Shown in pieces: positions 45,734 to 56,444 of a stretch of DNA of 64,000 nt. The translations under genes were made by a program, and so were the position numbers. Source of the DNA: Sparassis latifolia (Eukaryota; Basidiomycota; Agaricomycetes; Polyporales; Sparassidaceae); NCBI GenBank assembly GCA_018466975.1, contig CM031558.1, positions 2,976,001-3,040,000 of the forward strand, written 5' to 3'. The notes under the pieces were generated by a model, which was not told the origin of the DNA, did no database searches, and saw only the letters and a program-made list of their open reading frames with translations. Each line of letters begins with the position of its first letter. The first letter of the stretch is position 1.

Positions 45734-47442
45734 TTAAGCATAAACCTGCTCTCTGAAACCCGGAAGAATCTGCGCCGTCTCGTGCTTTAGATCACCGCGA
45801 GCGATATTGTTGACGCGTTGCCATTTCTGCTTCGCGAACGTCCACTCTGTGCACCATGGCGGACAGAGTTAAGGAAAGTATGTTTCAGCACAACAATATG
45901 GCTGAAAAATATTATGACGAACCTTCCATGGTCGGAACCTTGTGGCCATCATTCTCGAAGTTGTTCTGGGTGAGACCCTCTTGCTGAAGAACGGGCGAAT
46001 CCTTCACGGTAGCAAGCACCACCTCGTTGTTCGGACTGTGTAAGAGGCATGAGTGAAATGCTCCCTGAGTGGCCCAGGGAACCGCTTACCGAGAGAAGTA
46101 GAGCAGCCCGAGCCTATCGACATGCTCCTGATCCTTCGGAGGAGAGGTAACACTATTCCCATTACCTGGTAAGATGAATCTACATAAATTTAGTGAGAAG
46201 ACACACCGGTGGATGGTGCTCTTGACGTATCCGCCAGTGAGGAAGTTCAATGCGTCGCAGGTGTTGACGGTGATAGTGCCGTCCTGGGGCTTAACCCATT
46301 TCCACTCGCCGTTGATTGGGTTCTTGATCTGCAGTGCCGCGACAGGCTGACGGAACAGCAGCGTGAAGGAGCCGAGGTCTACGACCATGTAGCCGTGGGG
46401 AATCAGCGTCGTATGGGGCCAAATATCAGGGATGCGCACCCGTGTGCCCATCAACCCACTTCTTCCCGATCTTCAAATTCTCTTCCGGGGTGTATTTAGA
46501 GTACTTCATGTAGCGGAGGTGGTCCTAATGAAATGCGGTCGGTTACCGTCAAGCGAAGGCTCCTCGAAATTGCTCACCTCGCTCTTCACATCATACCTGT
46601 GAATATTGAGGAAGTAGTCCTCTGGGAGCTCGAGCGCAAGGGCAAGCAGCACGTGGAGGGGATCGAGGACCTCAGTGTGAAGGGACTAAATCCATACTAT
46701 CAGCACCATAAAAGCGGCTAGATAGCCAATGATGTACTCTCGCAAACTCTTCGATTTCAGAGATATGCTCTTGGATGATAGCCGGGTGCTGGTGCTCAAA
46801 ATCGCCGTTGAACTCTGAGATACTAGCATGAATACTCTAAAATGCCGCGATATAAAAAGAGAATGGAGCTCACTCGGAATGTTGTACACCTCAACACGGT
46901 CTCTCAGACCAGACACGGGATCAAGACTGCGGCAATTGACGATGAGTTCAAAAATATCATAACTATGAGGCATAGCTCGTACATCCTACGGCCGGCGGGG
47001 ACGTATCCGTTGTAGTAACCGTCCTCTGATAAATTTGAGGTGAGCTCGACGATGGTAGCACGTATACGTCAAATGACACACCCAAACCCTCCGGGACATA
47101 CTTGAGCTTCTCCTCCAGAGGGAGCTCGTAGAACTGCTTGCCGACGGAGAACTGCCTGTTCACGCGCTCCTGCGAGATGTTGAAGTTCTTCACGTAGAAG
47201 AATCCATATTCGCGCACGGCCTTGACGAAAGTGGCTGCAAGTGCCTTTTTGCCCTCTGCAGTGGCGAAAAGATTGAAGTCGAGCGTGACAAGATCAGCCC
47301 AGTCAAGATCCTCCTGAAGGACAGACAACGATCAGCGATCCTCAGTGATGTGCTCTTCACACAGACGTATCACCAAACTACAACATACTTTCGTCTCGGG
47401 AACGAAGTTAAATGAACCGAGTTCAGGAACAGGAACTGGCAT
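45734..47442 (-). CDS. 2-oxoglutarate/Fe(II)-dependent dioxygenase, isopenicillin-N-synthase-like (about 373 aa)
   Basis: About eleven exons splice in frame from the ATG at 47442 to TAA at 45734. An N-terminal DIOX_N-type region (FVKAVREYGFFYVKNF, LPLEEKLKY) precedes the jelly-roll core. The iron ligands are visible: His and Asp in WVDGHTD, with the Asp codon split by an intron, and the second His in STIHR. The 2-oxoglutarate-binding Arg lies in LLYFSR. The family hydroxylates, desaturates or cyclises small molecules in the cytosol using 2-oxoglutarate and O2. A CAG/TAG choice at two acceptors was settled by reading frame. The substrate is unknown; its neighbours are a P450 and an MFS transporter. 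Confidence 0.88.
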
Positions 47443-48206
47443 CTTCCTCTGATTACAGTGAAGTTAGACGGAGATGAAGCTGGGTCGTTAAATGTGAAGA
47501 TGCTCCAGTTTAAGATTCTTCAGCATTTCGACCTTTTCAATCATTTCATCTCAGAGACGGCCATCTTCCTGGGCGTTATCGTGCATTGTCTATTAGTGGC
47601 TTATCCGAAGACGAGAGCGTCCTTTGCAAGTAACCGGCACACTCTCACCTCATTGCAGAGGGCGATGGTGTTATCGGATGCAGCGGTGCTAGGCGTAGGG
47701 CTGTCAAACTGGCTCCTCCAGCAAGCAAATGATCTCATCTGAGTTGCGCTCTTTCCCAGCACAAGAACTTCTATGCATGGTGTCGCCTTCGGTCATGCTG
47801 GCGTGCTCTTGCGACAAGATCAAGTGACCGCTCGGCGCAGTGGTCCGCAAGCTGACAAAAGTGTGGTCGAGTTCACAGATCAGATGATGGCGAGTGAAAC
47901 ATGGGTGCTTGAGCGCTTGAGAGCTGCGCGGCGGAAATATTGTACCGACCTGAAAAGGAAAGACAGTTGCCATCTTAGGAAGGTTTTCAAGAGAGTGATG
48001 CTCATGGCGTGCCATTGCCCAAGGCTGTTCAGCCAGGAGATTAACTATCAGATGAGATATGTGGCTGGTTCCTTATGGGCTCAAACATGCAAGTTCTATA
48101 CGTATTGTATATATAATCAATTGTGAAGCAATTTCGTCCTTTGCATGTCACGTAGTCATACACTGGAATCGCGAGGTCCCATCGACGCTGCACAATGCCC
48201 AAAATT
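47443..48206. other. Intergenic, no gene recognised
   Basis: Short frames only. It contains the dioxygenase promoter on one side and the 3' end of the transporter on the other. Confidence 0.5.
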
Positions 48207-51040
48207 TCACGACTCCAACCTCTCCACAGAAACCAGCTCTTCTCTCGCAGATTTCAAATCCTTGTTATCTGTGTCTTCGGCGTCATCTGATGTAGATGCA
48301 GCATCGTCACCGCTCAGTTCTGCATCCGGGTTCAGCAACGCGGCTTTGCGTTCGTCATGTCGTTGGAGGAAAAAAACGACCATGGCTGTACAAACTGGAC
48401 GTCGAACGGCCGCGTCAGGGTAAACGACGGAAACAGAACAAAGAGCGTACTCATGCAGAAGTTGAGGCACGCGGAAGCAACTGTGCCTTTGAAGACACTG
48501 TCAGTGCGGGGTCAGACGTCGTGACGCAAATAGAAGATCGGAATTCCATACCGCGGCTGTTCAACCTGAGGAAAGATAACACTAAAATTCACTCCATCAG
48601 CTGAAGGCACACACGAGACAGCCAAGCGACATACATCGGTAACCATGCTTGCATCACATATGCAAACATATTGCACGACGCCACGACGAAAGAACGTTCT
48701 ACGTATTGTGTTAAATAAATACCGTTCGGCTACAAGAGACGTTACTCACTCTCGCTGTCGGCTCCTGTCAGCTCGTTTGCCCAAGCAAGGATGATCCCGG
48801 ATAGCCCTCCAGCAACCAAAGTCTGCAATGCAGTAGCATCAATGAGGGGTAGACGCAGATGTACAAGCTACTGACGAAATAGTAGAAGACCCAGCGTCTA
48901 AAATACGGCGTAGCATTAGTAAATTCCAAATTTGCGAGCATGCGAACGTACCTTGTAATGTGCGTATACAATGGAGTCGCTGCAAGAATGATATTCGTGA
49001 TCATGCTCCACGTCTATTAAGAGCCGTACAGTCAGCGATGACCTCCGGACCCTAAACTGATACTCACCCCCGCCAAAACTATGGGTGGCCATCGGGCCTT
49101 CACCGCATCCGACCACCACGCCCAGGTTAGAGCTGCAGTACGGACACTAAGTCGGCGACGCTTAACTTGTACTCTGCTAAATATGCTTACTGGTAACGAC
49201 TTGAATAGCGTTCATACCAAGTGGATATGTATTTATCTGGCCTACAGTGTACACCGTTTTCTCAGGAGTGTTGAAACTCTGCAGCCTGGAGATACTATGT
49301 CAGCTGCGCGTCCGTGGTACATTCGATAAGAGCTCACCAGAATATCATCGAGTTCGAAGTTCCCCCGCCGTTGTTGAACTAGAACACAGTTTGTAATCCC
49401 CGGTGAGGCGGAGTTACACATAGAGGGGCCGTGCGTACCAGGATATACACTACAAATAAGAATTTAGTGTACCATCTGCATCTGTGAACCAGACTACGTA
49501 CGCAGCGTCAATAGATACAAGTGCCACGTGTTGAAGAAGCCCCAGACCTGTAAGAGGGGTAGATTATTATCCCCAAAATAGGTGTTAAACAAAAAGGCAC
49601 CTTCTTACGAGTGAACGGTGCAGGTGGCTTCCGTCCAATCTCCGCCATCCTGCGCTGTCCAAGTTCGATCTGCTCTTGTGTGTAAAATATCGAAGGACGG
49701 GTATTGGATGGGAGGTCTGTGGAAACCCTAGCAGTCAGAACCATGTCGACGACGTATATAGAAAGATCTAGACGTTGTGAATACTCACCGGGCATTACGA
49801 GGAACCCGAGGAAGGCGATAGGGAGAGTGATGATGCCATCGATGATGAACAACCCTGAAAGAATCAGCGCATGTCGTAATAGCGACATTGAATGAACACA
49901 CATTTCCAGCCAGCGAGACCATTCACGCCATTGAGGCCGCTGTAGGCGCCCTACAAAAGTCATCAGCGTATAATACTGCCTTTAGGCTGTGCCGGATACA
50001 CACCGCTTGAAGAAAGCCGCTGATCATGGGGCCTATGGCGCTTGCAGTCTTATAATGTAAACAGACCTTAATCCGCGGTCACATTGGAAGTCATCGAACC
50101 CGCTTACATGGAATATGCATGCTCTCTTTGCTAGCTCCTCTGGTTTATACCAGCTACCAATCACATACTGCATCGCAGGGTAGAATGTTGACTCGGCCAG
50201 CCCTGCTCACGAAAAGAAAGTTGGTCAAGTGGCGGAGTGGACGCCACGAAGACGGCTACTTACCCACGAGAAAGCGGATCGCGACAATCGTCGAGAAGTT
50301 CTTGGCAGAAGCAAGAGTCATTGTTAGTGCGCTCCAGAGAACTTCCATTAGTGGAATCTATCCCTTAGTCAGAGGATTCAGAAGTATGAGTAAATAACGA
50401 ACGAACCCATATTGAGGGACGAATTCTCGTGATCAGCATACTGTGCCATCGCTTGAATTAATGTCTGCGGAGGATACGAGTACGTCGGTGCACACACTTT
50501 GATGGAATCTGGCCGATAACATAACCACACGTCCATGCAGTTGTGATGTAGTTCAATTGATTCCCGTGCCTGACGAAACTTCAGGAACATCTCGACGACT
50601 GAAACACGTATGCTTTACAGGCGAAGGCTGTAGAGGTCATCAGAGGCAGACAAAAGATGAATATTATCAACGTACTCTGTTTTCATTCCAGAGACATACG
50701 CGTTCTGTGAGGGATGTGTCAATCATGGCCATCAAGGACAGTGGGGAACATACGGTGACATTCTGCTGGTCCAGATACGTGGATTTCGAACAAGATCAGT
50801 GCCTGCATGAACGAAGATTGAGTTTAACAACTTATTTGCTGAAGTATGACAGCGCGGCGTATGTCAAGAGGCATGCATCAAGTTTCGCCAAAAACCTCCG
50901 CTCTTCAGGTGGTTTATCCCACGTATCCCTGGAAAACCAGTGAATCGAGCGTAAGTCGACGGCACACAGCGGACAGCGTACCAGATATAGCTCCGAAGAG
51001 GACGTGACCCTGGCTTCTGCTTCAAGTCCTCGGAGGTCAT
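48207..51040 (-). CDS. MFS transporter, anion:cation symporter (Dal5/Tna1-like)
   Basis: The gene starts at ATG 51040 (MTSEDLKQKPG) and runs through about fourteen short exons to a stop at 48207. Family landmarks in order: WDKPPEERRFLAKLDACLL, then SYFSKYLDQQNVTNAYVSGM, YITTAWTCGYVIGQIPS, LWSALTM, RFLVGLAESTFYPAMQYVIG, a central loop (FYTQEQIELGQRRM), VWGFFNTWHLYLL, LSGIILAWANE and a hydrophilic C-tail (FFLQRHDERKAALL). These mark the allantoate/nicotinate/pantothenate-type symporters, twelve-helix plasma-membrane proteins that import organic anions or vitamins. The first conserved block is joined across a predicted AT-AC intron at 50779-50835. Its substrate may belong to the adjacent P450/dioxygenase pathway. 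Confidence 0.85.
50779..50835 (-). other. Predicted AT-AC intron (57 nt) in the MFS gene
   Basis: On the minus strand the intron starts ATAAGT and ends ATCCAC, with a CTGAT branch-point-like motif 17-18 nt before its end. It is the only removal that restores the conserved YFSK-YLDQQ block (AGC AA | G TAT CTG). No GT-AG alternative keeps the frame. Confidence 0.65.
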
Positions 51041-52198
51041 CTTACAAGAGACACGGACACGTCAGGCAAGAATAGTCCACAGACAAGGCAGTGACTTGCG
51101 AGGAGTTTATAGGACGCCCTATCCGCTACAGCAGGCCCTCTATGAAAAGAACTCATACGTAGAGTGTATGGCATCATCATAAAGATAACGCTGTCAGGGC
51201 ATCTCGATGCCTTCGGACTGGTCAGGAGATGCACGATCAGAAGTGAAACGTTCGGTATCTTTTTGAAAAAGATATGTGGTTGCCAGCGCCAGCACAAACC
51301 TCTCAATAGATAATAAACACGAGAGCACGCAACACTGGCACGATATGAGACGACAAATAAGATGCCAGATACGAGAGCTCGCTGCAACAGGCTGTTTCTT
51401 GACATCAACTTTTGGAGTTTTTGGCACGATAGAATTGAATAGCGCCATCGCGAAGTCGGATGAGGTGACCACGAAGCGCTCTTCTGAGAAACCGCAAATC
51501 AGATAGCTGTGGATCACAGTCTGCACCCTCTTGAATGCGTATACGGATAAGACATGGCTGATATTGGATATAAGTCTGTTAGAACTTGGTTGGAGCAGTT
51601 AAGATAGTAAAGGACCAACCACGCACGGCAACTGCCGAGATCTCCTAGATGTTACTTATGTATGTTTCAGATCTAGATACTCCTCGTGGCGCAAAAACAT
51701 CGCGACCTTCGTGTAAATTCGTAGGTCCTCGTAAGTACGGCTGAGACCTACGTCGCTTAATGAGATGCTCCTTGTGTGGACGGGATGTGTCCTACTTGTT
51801 TTTCATTATAGGAAATAAAGTTGAGCGGGGCAAAGATTTTAGTGCAGCGGTATGATGAACCGCATGTTCGAAATAAGTCCTCCGTCCGTAAGCGAATGAG
51901 TAGGAGACTGCCACAAGACACTCTAGCAAGCTAGCGAAATTTCTTGCTAATATTAATATGCTATATCCTGCAGATAGCGCATCGACTCGAGAGTCGAATG
52001 GCTATCCGCTAAATCTGAACATTTGATTGACTATGTAAGATATTGTGCATTACGATACGAACGAATCCCAGCATGGTGACTATGAGATATCGAAGAACTT
52101 CAGTTTAAAAGGCTCCCTCCAGTGGTTAAGTCCTCCTCCGCCAAATGCATTCAAACAACAACAGCATCCTGTCCTCGTTAATCGACGAGAGTGGCCTT
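51041..52198. other. Intergenic with a perfect nested hairpin
   Basis: No gene is recognised. At 51973-52006 the sequence GATAGC-gcat-CGACTC-ga-GAGTCG-aatg-GCTATC forms a two-part inverted repeat. Its role is unknown. Confidence 0.5.
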
Positions 52199-53368
52199 CT
52201 ATGCCTCGAAAGTGGCACACGCAAAACTCGTGGTGAGGATATCAGCCCTCCCCACCGTGAGAATGCGGAATGATACACCGTTGCGCTCGCATGAATGAGC
52301 CACATCCGTCAGCTCGTTGTGATGACCGTGACACTGCACTACGACTGAGAGCGCTTCCAGCTCACTCTTTCCAGCACCCACGCGGTCTATTGCTCGAATG
52401 ATGTCCTGCGCTGGGAAAGGGTGCCGGTGGTTGCCGTCCAGCTGGAGTGTGCGCAGACGGTGTGGCAACTGATCGAATAGGGCACTGCTGTAACTCCCGT
52501 AACCGCAATGAAGGTGGAGGAGGCACGGAAGGCGCTCGACCAGGTCATCGATAAATGGAGCAAATGGGAGCTGGTATGATTGGAAGGCGAGGGTTCGGAT
52601 ACGGCCGGCGTGAAGCGGGAGGAGGATAACCAGGTCTTCCACCTCATCCTCAGAAACACCCGTTCCTGTAATGTCGATATCAATGTGATCCAGGTGAGGC
52701 CCGAAGACGGCTAACAGGTGTCCGATTGTATAGTAGTATCGGTATGCTCCAATACTCAGGCGTCTGAGTTTCGCAGTGGGGTTCAATGCAATTGGACCCC
52801 ATTCCCTCTGCAAGTGGAAGGAAATTCTTTCCAGCGATGGAAGCTCCAAGCAGCTGCATAGAATCTCCGGAGAGGTAGCAAAAAAACCTCGAATTATCAA
52901 ACTTGGTGTCGTACGGACAGCCGGGGATTGGAGTACCAGCTGTGCGAATTGGTCATTCCTCCCTAGCAGCTTAACTGTAACTTCTCGAAGGCCATGTTCG
53001 GGGATCAGCTCTAGCCAATCAAAGATTGTAGCGTCCCTTGTGGAGAGACCGGAAGTGACTGATAAAAACCGCACGAATTTCCGTAAATGAGGACAGGTAC
53101 GAAGCGTACGGGCGAGTGCAGAAGCATTTGGTGCATCTGAATCGAAGAAGATGCGCGAATACAGTAGCCTGCGGGCAGTTGGGCTCCAATCACGGCATAC
53201 AAGCGCTGCTTGGAGCAGATCTTGGGATAAGGCGCTACTGAAGATGTGGTATAGAACATCCTCATTCCAGCGGGATGCAGATACGGTAAGAGGTTTTGCT
53301 CTCAGCTGAAAGAGAAAAACCTGTAGGATACGTGACCACACTGCCGTAATGTACCACCAGATAGCCAT
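52199..53368 (-). CDS. F-box family protein, single exon (389 aa)
   Basis: An uninterrupted 389-codon frame starts MAIWWYITAVW. The F-box lies at about residues 33-75 (WNEDVLYHIFSSALSQDLLQ, ALVCRDWSPTARRLLYSRI). Irregular leucine-rich segments follow (LRTCPHLRKFVRFL, LPSLERISFHL, KLRRLSIGAY, LPHRLRTLQLDG). F-box proteins link substrates to Skp1-Cullin ubiquitin ligases; this type is expanded and fast-evolving in mushroom fungi, and the target is unknown. The N-terminal ~25 residues are hydrophobic and the true start could be an internal codon. No intron is needed. Confidence 0.82.
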   Translation of the reverse strand: MAIWWYITAVWSRILQVFLFQLRAKPLTVSASRWNEDVLYHIFSSALSQDLLQAALVCRDWSPTARRLLYSRIFFDSDAPNASALARTLRTCPHLRKFVRFLSVTSGLSTRDATIFDWLELIPEHGLREVTVKLLGRNDQFAQLVLQSPAVRTTPSLIIRGFFATSPEILCSCLELPSLERISFHLQREWGPIALNPTAKLRRLSIGAYRYYYTIGHLLAVFGPHLDHIDIDITGTGVSEDEVEDLVILLPLHAGRIRTLAFQSYQLPFAPFIDDLVERLPCLLHLHCGYGSYSSALFDQLPHRLRTLQLDGNHRHPFPAQDIIRAIDRVGAGKSELEALSVVVQCHGHHNELTDVAHSCERNGVSFRILTVGRADILTTSFACATFEA

Positions 53369-53850
53369 GTCGTATCGCTCAGAATGACACGACTACGTAG
53401 AACTTGTGAGAGGTGTGGAGCGGACTGAAGGAGGTTACTGTTGTTTCTCGGAAAAATCGTAATTGCTACAATTTCAATGTTTACCGTCAGATGATGAACT
53501 TGAGCATGGTTTGAACATCTCTCACCCAGTTACTGAAGGACAGTATGACAGTAGGATGTGCACAAAACGATCGCGAGTCAGTGGATGCCGTAACAAAGGT
53601 CCAACGTTGAAGGTCTCAGCCGTATCTCTTCAAAGTCACGTGCATTGCACTTGTCTTGTAAACTACATTGCAACAACTCAACGGATGGCCATTCTTCAAA
53701 TGAGAAAAATTAGCGGCTAAGGATCCTGAATTTTCTTCATTTGTTGTTCTCTCAAAAAGCTCCGCACTGCGAAGTTTTTAGATTTTCAATGTAACTCCTG
53801 CACGTGACAGCGGGTTGTGGCTGAGCCCAATGCACCTCTCCGCACGGTTC
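53369..53850. other. Intergenic, nothing recognised
   Basis: Lies between the F-box gene and the second long-TIR element; only short meaningless frames. Confidence 0.5.
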
Positions 53851-54238
53851 CAGCTAAATTCAAAACGTTAGACGTTTTGCGACGAAACTCACCTCCCGAT
53901 TTTTGTTTGTGGCGCAGCGCTTTAGTGCGGAACAAACAGACTTAGGCCGAATTGGGCAACCAGTCAATATGCGGTCTACCCTCCATCATCAGATGCTGGC
54001 AACCATGTCACCCCTTGAGAACCATAAACATGTTCCCCACATGAAAGAGCTCATAAGGATCTTCTCAGCTCTCTCCAGGGCATGCCAGTGCGAGAACTCT
54101 CGCACACAGGCTCTCCGGCGAGCGCTTGAGCTTCCGCATTTGGTTTAGGTCGTTTGTCCCACACTAAACTGCTGCTCCGTGAACAAAGATCGGGAGGTGA
54201 GTTTCGTCGAGAAACGTCTAACGTTTTGAATTTAGCTG
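53851..54238 (+). mobile_element. Long-TIR MITE-like element, copy 2 (388 bp)
   Basis: Ends CAGCTAAATTCAAAACGTTA and its reverse complement, with ~50-bp inverted repeats matching copy 1 at 5775-6179. It is inverted relative to copy 1. The internal frame begins MFVAQRFSAEQTDLGRIGQP and diverges in its last third. No target duplication is evident. Confidence 0.8.
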
Positions 54239-54537
54239 TCACCATGATGCAGTGATAAATACATGATATCAATTCGTGGCAACATTACATGAAGCTGCAT
54301 AACTGCACAGACTGCACCGTACCGGAGATACTCAAAGTTCGGTTCTACGTATAAGTACATTGATGATCGTAGTAGTGAGCATCCTACCGAGATCGTATCA
54401 TAGGATTCACGATGAGCGTGTAACAGGTAGACGAATAGTAAAAGGCCATTGTGGAAGACAAAAGTTTGATATTACTGGCGCAGCCTATGACCGGAGGTCA
54501 ACATCGTTGGCTTCGCAAGTAGAATAGAGCGGTATAC
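54239..54537. other. Short spacer
   Basis: Between the MITE-like element and the amidoligase stop codon; nothing recognised. Confidence 0.5.
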
Positions 54538-55488
54538 TCACGGCGTAAGCCCAGCATAAACATGCTCATCCACGATGCCCACCAGTGGAATATTGATGGT
54601 ATCGAGAGCTACCAGAACCTCTGCTGGAAGCTCTATCGCTCGCCGTACTAAGGCAAGCAAGAAGTCTGCCCATGCACACACAGTCGTGGGATCAATAGTC
54701 CCTTCGTGCTGCCTGAATTCCACAGTTCCATACTTCCACACGCTCAGGAAGTTGACCTTATAATCCCGCAGACAATTCACCGGCGTGTTTTCAGGATCAA
54801 GGAGGCCATCAGGAAATGGATTCATCATCCGTGCCAAATGACCGAAATCACGAGCGGATAGAATTCTTCTGAGCACATCGGACGAACTCAGTTGCCCAAA
54901 AAACACGTTCGACCTGTTGCTTCTGAGCATGTTGTTAGTTACTTCACGATCAGCCGAACGATGGGCTGGGTGAAGCGTATCAATCGACTCTGAGATAAAT
55001 ATATCAAAAAATGAGTGACCAAGAGTATGGCGAGGACATTAAGGAAGCGTACCCTCGTAGATGATAGTAACGGCCGCAATCCTCTTCAGTTCATCGAGAG
55101 TAAAGGTTTGTCCTTGACCCTTACCGATACCGATATGGACGTGATATCCTGTGCTCTCATTTGTATGGAGCGGCACAGCACGGCATACGGAATCGAGTAC
55201 ACCACGGATTTCATCATGCCAGGTGAGGCGAGTGGGTATGTCGGCATCAGTGAAGACGGGGGATATGAGTTCGACACCCTCCATCCGCTTGCTGAAACTC
55301 TCTCTGCCTGGGGCGATTGAGTAGTCTTTAGTGACGATCCACGATGTCTCGCCAGTGGTGGGCCCATCATCTGAGACCTTGGCGGTCGCCGGGTGAGGGC
55401 CATTAGTGGTCGCTTTGACGATCCTGTCATGAGCATCATAGCCTTCTGCAACAGCTTCAAGCTCTACACCGAGAGTGAGTAACTTCAT
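54538..55488 (-). CDS. Putative amidoligase, glutamine-synthetase-fold family (295 aa)
   Basis: Two exons, 55488-55053 and 54989-54538, join in frame over a 63-nt intron. The start reads MKLLTLGVELEAV, the first-strand Glu motif of the putative amidoligase family. The core YHVHIGIG gives metal-binding histidines. Exon 2 supplies DTLHPAHR, RDYKVNFLSVW and TVEFRQHEGTID, a signature with Arg and Glu typical of the family. Members share the glutamine-synthetase/GCS fold and are predicted to make amide bonds using ATP. Fungal members are uncharacterised. A longer upstream exon cannot be excluded. No partner enzyme is adjacent. Confidence 0.8.
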
Positions 55489-56444
55489 GATTGTAGGGAT
55501 GGTTATCGAGGGATGGAGAAACGCGGCTACTCATATACGGGATGGTAGGAATTCCGCATCCACCTAAATTCGGCTCCCGTCCCGGTCTCAGGAGATGCCG
55601 CAACATGCGTTCCACAACACATTTACAGGGAAAAAAGGACACCGGACCTGTTCGGAGCAAGTCGACAGATCCTGTGTAGAACGAGGGTACAAGCAAATAT
55701 TTGGGGTTGTCTGGTCGAGTGCCGTGGGTGGAACATACTGCAAAGTGCTTCGCATGTCGTGTATGACTCGCGCATCAATTTTTAGACCTGCCAGTAGCGA
55801 GCGGAAGACAGGTGGAACCTCAAGAGAAGAGAAGAATGGAACGAAGCCGTGGAAACAATGAGAGAGCGCATCCGAGGCTCTGGAGACACGCACCACCGTG
55901 CAGTATTAGTCTGGGTCGAGTCTGTCATGATTCGTTGACAAGCGCGCTACGATAGGGAGTCAGAACCCGATAGAGGTTAGTCCAGACCAAACAGGATGCC
56001 TGCGAAAATCAACCTTAGGCGGAGTCAGCAATCATACTTCAGGTGGAACACGAGTTACTTGGGCCCTCTGAAACACCTAAATGAGAGAAAACTGGACCTT
56101 CACATTGTATCAGATGATCAGTGCTGGTAACTGGAGAGAAATAATTCAAGGACGGTCGCTTCCGGTCATCGACAGAAGCCTTGAAATCATCCACAAAGCC
56201 CGTTGTGGGTGCATGAGAACTTACCGCACAAGCGGCCTTCCCAGAAGCTGGGCGTATCAGAAGTGGAGGCCGTGCGTCGCGGGATGTGCGACCTCCTCTG
56301 ACTCTGCGGGCGTTTTGTGACAGTTTCCAGTCAGACCAACGTTCATAAGACACTAGTGCGAATCACCGTGGGTCATTCCGTGTACAAAGAATGACTTGGA
56401 TTCAGGCCCGATCCTCCCTCCGATCTGTACGCACGGCGGCAAAA
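55489..56444. other. Intergenic, no gene recognised
   Basis: Short frames on both strands lack motifs. It lies between the amidoligase start and the ORC1 stop, so it holds at most the amidoligase promoter and ORC1 3' region. Confidence 0.5.

Noticed and set aside
47458..48126. Possible genes between the dioxygenase and the MFS transporter
   Set aside because: The frames on both strands are short, overlapping and motif-free.
56039..56353. Minus-strand frame between amidoligase and ORC1 as a possible small gene
   Set aside because: No splice-compatible partner exons and no family similarity were seen.
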